This document shows, in pieces, positions 61,861 through 64,000 of a DNA stretch of 64,000 nucleotides. Below the pieces are notes generated by a model that ran no database searches, had not been told where the DNA came from, and saw nothing but the letters and a program-made list of their open reading frames with translations. Numbering within the stretch: the stretch's first letter is position 1; the number at the start of each line of letters is the position of its first letter. Origin of the DNA: Terebella lapidaria (Eukaryota > Annelida > Polychaeta > Terebellida > Terebellidae); the NCBI GenBank assembly GCA_949152475.1, contig OX424564.1, forward strand, positions 6,696,001 through 6,760,000, read 5' to 3'. The translations under genes were made by a program, and so were the position numbers.

Positions 61861-62899
61861 AAATTACAAAAAAGAAAAGAAAATCGGGTCATAGAAAGTG
61901 GTGCGGTTGGCAAAGTATAATATCATATTCAAGGGCATTTCTATTGATTTGTGATTCCATTGTGGTAATATCACTTTATGTGACCTACATGTATACCAGT
62001 TTCACAAAAGTTAGACATGTACAATTTTATCATTGGTATGTGGATCCTGTTAGGGGCACCTGTCTCCTCTATCGCTCATTGGCCATCCCTTCCAATCATC
62101 TATTCTAATCCCTATGATCACGAACACCATAATTCACTTCTCCATTCTGACGAACACATTTCATGTTTGCCGTCATGCTACAGACAGAGGAAATGATTAA
62201 TTATCTTCGGGACTGTGCGAACAAGTGATAAATTTACCCGTGAGACAAATTTATTTGTCTCTTCTTTTTGATAGGAGTGATAGTTCAATGTTGAATCATT
62301 GACCCAAATATTCAGTGATGAAAATGTTGTGTGTCAAATAATATGCGTCGAGAATATATCTCATACTTTACATAAATGCTGTTTGATCAAATGATCTTCA
62401 TGATATTTAAGATATATATATATCATCATTAAACCCTTCACTGTTGACTGAGCATTCGAAGAAATTTCTTTGAAAATGAATACCTCTTGACTAGGTGACT
62501 ACAAAACAACTAGCAAGGTCAACAAAGTATTGAACCCCATTTGGTCAGCAATAACTTTCATTGTTCCATCCACCTAATGCCTCAAACATTATGTTGTGAT
62601 CTCGCCACATATTTTCATTATAGTAGGTTGGGGGAAACGATGGATAATGTTTATACCAGTCACAAATAGATAGGACAAACATATAATTTGTGCACCCAGA
62701 ATTCATTTTGCAATAGCAGACAAATTCACAATTCAACACTGAATCCATGGAAGAAACTGATTCCACAGGGGAATAAACCAAAAACAAACCAATAGATGTA
62801 GATGTAGAAGTAGCCTCCCCCCCCCCCCACTCCCCCGAAACACACCGAGAGTATTCACTACCAGCGAATTGATGTGTCTCTTGTGATGATATTTTTGAT
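61861..62899. other. No recognisable feature
   Basis: AT-rich, with a TATATATA tract near 62413 and a C-run at 62817-62828. Short open frames have no recognisable domain. Confidence 0.5.
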
Positions 62900-63030
62900 A
62901 AATGTAAGTATCAATCTATTTCCGCCAATACAGTCAAATTTTGATGATTCCAATGACAAACGTAAAATACAACATTTTGCAAAAGAAACAAAGCCCGACC
63001 AAGTACCTTATCAAAAGACACACTGGTGAT
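62900..63030 (+). repeat. Repeat family B fragment
   Basis: Starts GTAAGTATCAATCTATTTCC and runs through AATACAACATTTTGCAAAAG to AAAGACACACTGG, the inverse of the copy at 36860. Here the coding-like strand of B is the plus strand. A repeat D scrap (AGTGAGCATTTCCTGCC) follows at 63020-63085. Confidence 0.65.
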
Positions 63031-63109
63031 AAAGTGAGCATTTCCTGCCGCACTGGCGCCCGTCATGAGTTCCGAAAAAACTAATATGCCAACAAGACTT
63101 GGGCCAAAA

Positions 63110-63378
63110 ATGTATTATGGTGTTGGTTATTGGGGTCCTCAAAAAAGTGATGCGGCGACGCGATTTTCATTTTTTATTCCCTACAATTGGCTACTGGTGA
63201 ATGATCCGGTCGAATATGGCCCGTTTGGGCGACCATTCTCCCCCAAAATTGCCTGCTGATGACTAAACCAGTCGAATTCGGCCAATTTGATCAACCATGC
63301 ACCAAATTTTACAATGTCAAAGACAATCGGGACCATTTAATTCGATCATTATTTCACCAAAATCAGCGTACGGGTATA
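63110..63378 (+). repeat. Repeat H, copy 2
   Basis: Second copy of the repeat at 61612-61860, with about 20 extra bases near 63300. It lies directly next to a possible Penelope-like fragment. Confidence 0.7.
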
Positions 63379-63394
63379 TCGGCTCTCAGAAAAT

Positions 63395-63600
63395 GATGTG
63401 CGGGGTATTTGGAGACGCGCTCGCCTAACCAGAACCATAATACTTTTTTGGGCCTTACGATAAACCGATTGACCACATCGTGATGAAGTCCATAGGATCT
63501 CTCAAGAGCAACTTGACAAAATATATCCTTGCAGCAATTTATAGTAGAGCTGGGCAATTTGATCGATCTGGAATCCTCCTCAACCTCCAATCTCAGATGC
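63395..63600 (-). mobile_element. Possible Penelope-like 3' coding scrap
   Basis: The reverse strand encodes ALERSYGLHHDVVNRFIV. This resembles the GRHHDxVDxY region near the end of the Penelope-like reverse transcriptase, as seen at 46925-49160. Similarity is short and no other motif flanks it. Confidence 0.35.
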
Positions 63601-63609
63601 GAACAGTGT

Positions 63610-64000
63610 ATTCATGATAGTGAAGAGTAAAACAGGAAAAATCAATATCATTTCAGCGCATATTTAAAAGCTCGGGAATGGAGGACACGTAGATCTATGT
63701 GTTTTATCAGATACAACAATGAGAAATGACTTATATTCAAGGGAACAAGTCTTTAGTTGGAGATTTCTCAACGGCCTTTTCTCAACTACACATCAAACTT
63801 TAAGACTACCACCCAAATCATCCTGAATGACATGGCGCTCGCTGACACATGCAATTTGTGGCAAGGTCATCGGTTATTTCCTGGCTTCTGGTGGGGGAAA
63901 GGAAAGATGCTATTTCGTATATCCACGAAAAACACGATATAGGATTCAGCCTGTCATACGGTAAATTCGATACCTGACTTGACATCCTGGCGCTTGACTT
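63610..64000. other. No recognisable feature
   Basis: AT-rich right edge of the window with nothing supported. Confidence 0.5.

Overview
The window is a stretch of animal nuclear DNA. It is AT-rich and intron-containing, with about two host genes in 64 kb, and most of the rest is dispersed and tandem repeats. A spliced arthropod-type prophenoloxidase/hemocyanin gene, a spliced SLC17-type transporter gene, a BEL/Pao element and Penelope-like elements together point to an invertebrate, probably marine. The phylum cannot be fixed from the window. The prophenoloxidase family is best known from arthropods but also occurs in tunicates and possibly other deuterostomes.

Layout. 1-1210: piece of a Penelope-like element and a 349-bp tandem duplication. 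2504-12956: four copies of repeat family A, whose body is a ~135-bp minisatellite packed with nuclear-receptor half-sites. 13089-21927: family C, a head-to-tail compound array with ~328-bp satellite units rich in the CRE octamer TGACGTCA. 23630-29789: prophenoloxidase gene (+), nine coding exons, with a TATA box and an internal 46-residue tandem repeat. 30765-36860: foldback repeat F, a truncated A copy, and a mostly featureless tract with one LTR-like segment. 37617-44301: BEL/Pao fossil. 45077-46678: an inverted-repeat transposon carrying 34 copies of a 22-bp GGCGGCCGCC repeat, with a visible 6-bp target duplication inside another repeat. 46925-49160: Penelope-like element (-) interrupted by a second repeat. 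49563-56818: SLC17-family transporter gene (-), ten coding exons seen plus an unseen first exon. 56875-64000: foldbacks, a tRNA-derived SINE, and small dispersed repeats.

The most interesting theme is a structural class shared by families A and C, which are unrelated in sequence. The 5' end is a palindrome built from the terminal repeat and preceded by a T-run; the body is a minisatellite of transcription-factor-like sites; the 3' end is a second copy of the terminal repeat followed by a short hairpin. This resembles non-autonomous Helentron-type rolling-circle elements (HINEs). One A copy ends directly against an exon of the SLC17 gene, so that the element's CTAAT and T-run sit where a branch point and polypyrimidine tract should be. 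Repeat copies lie in introns of both host genes. The two genes show no functional link to each other.
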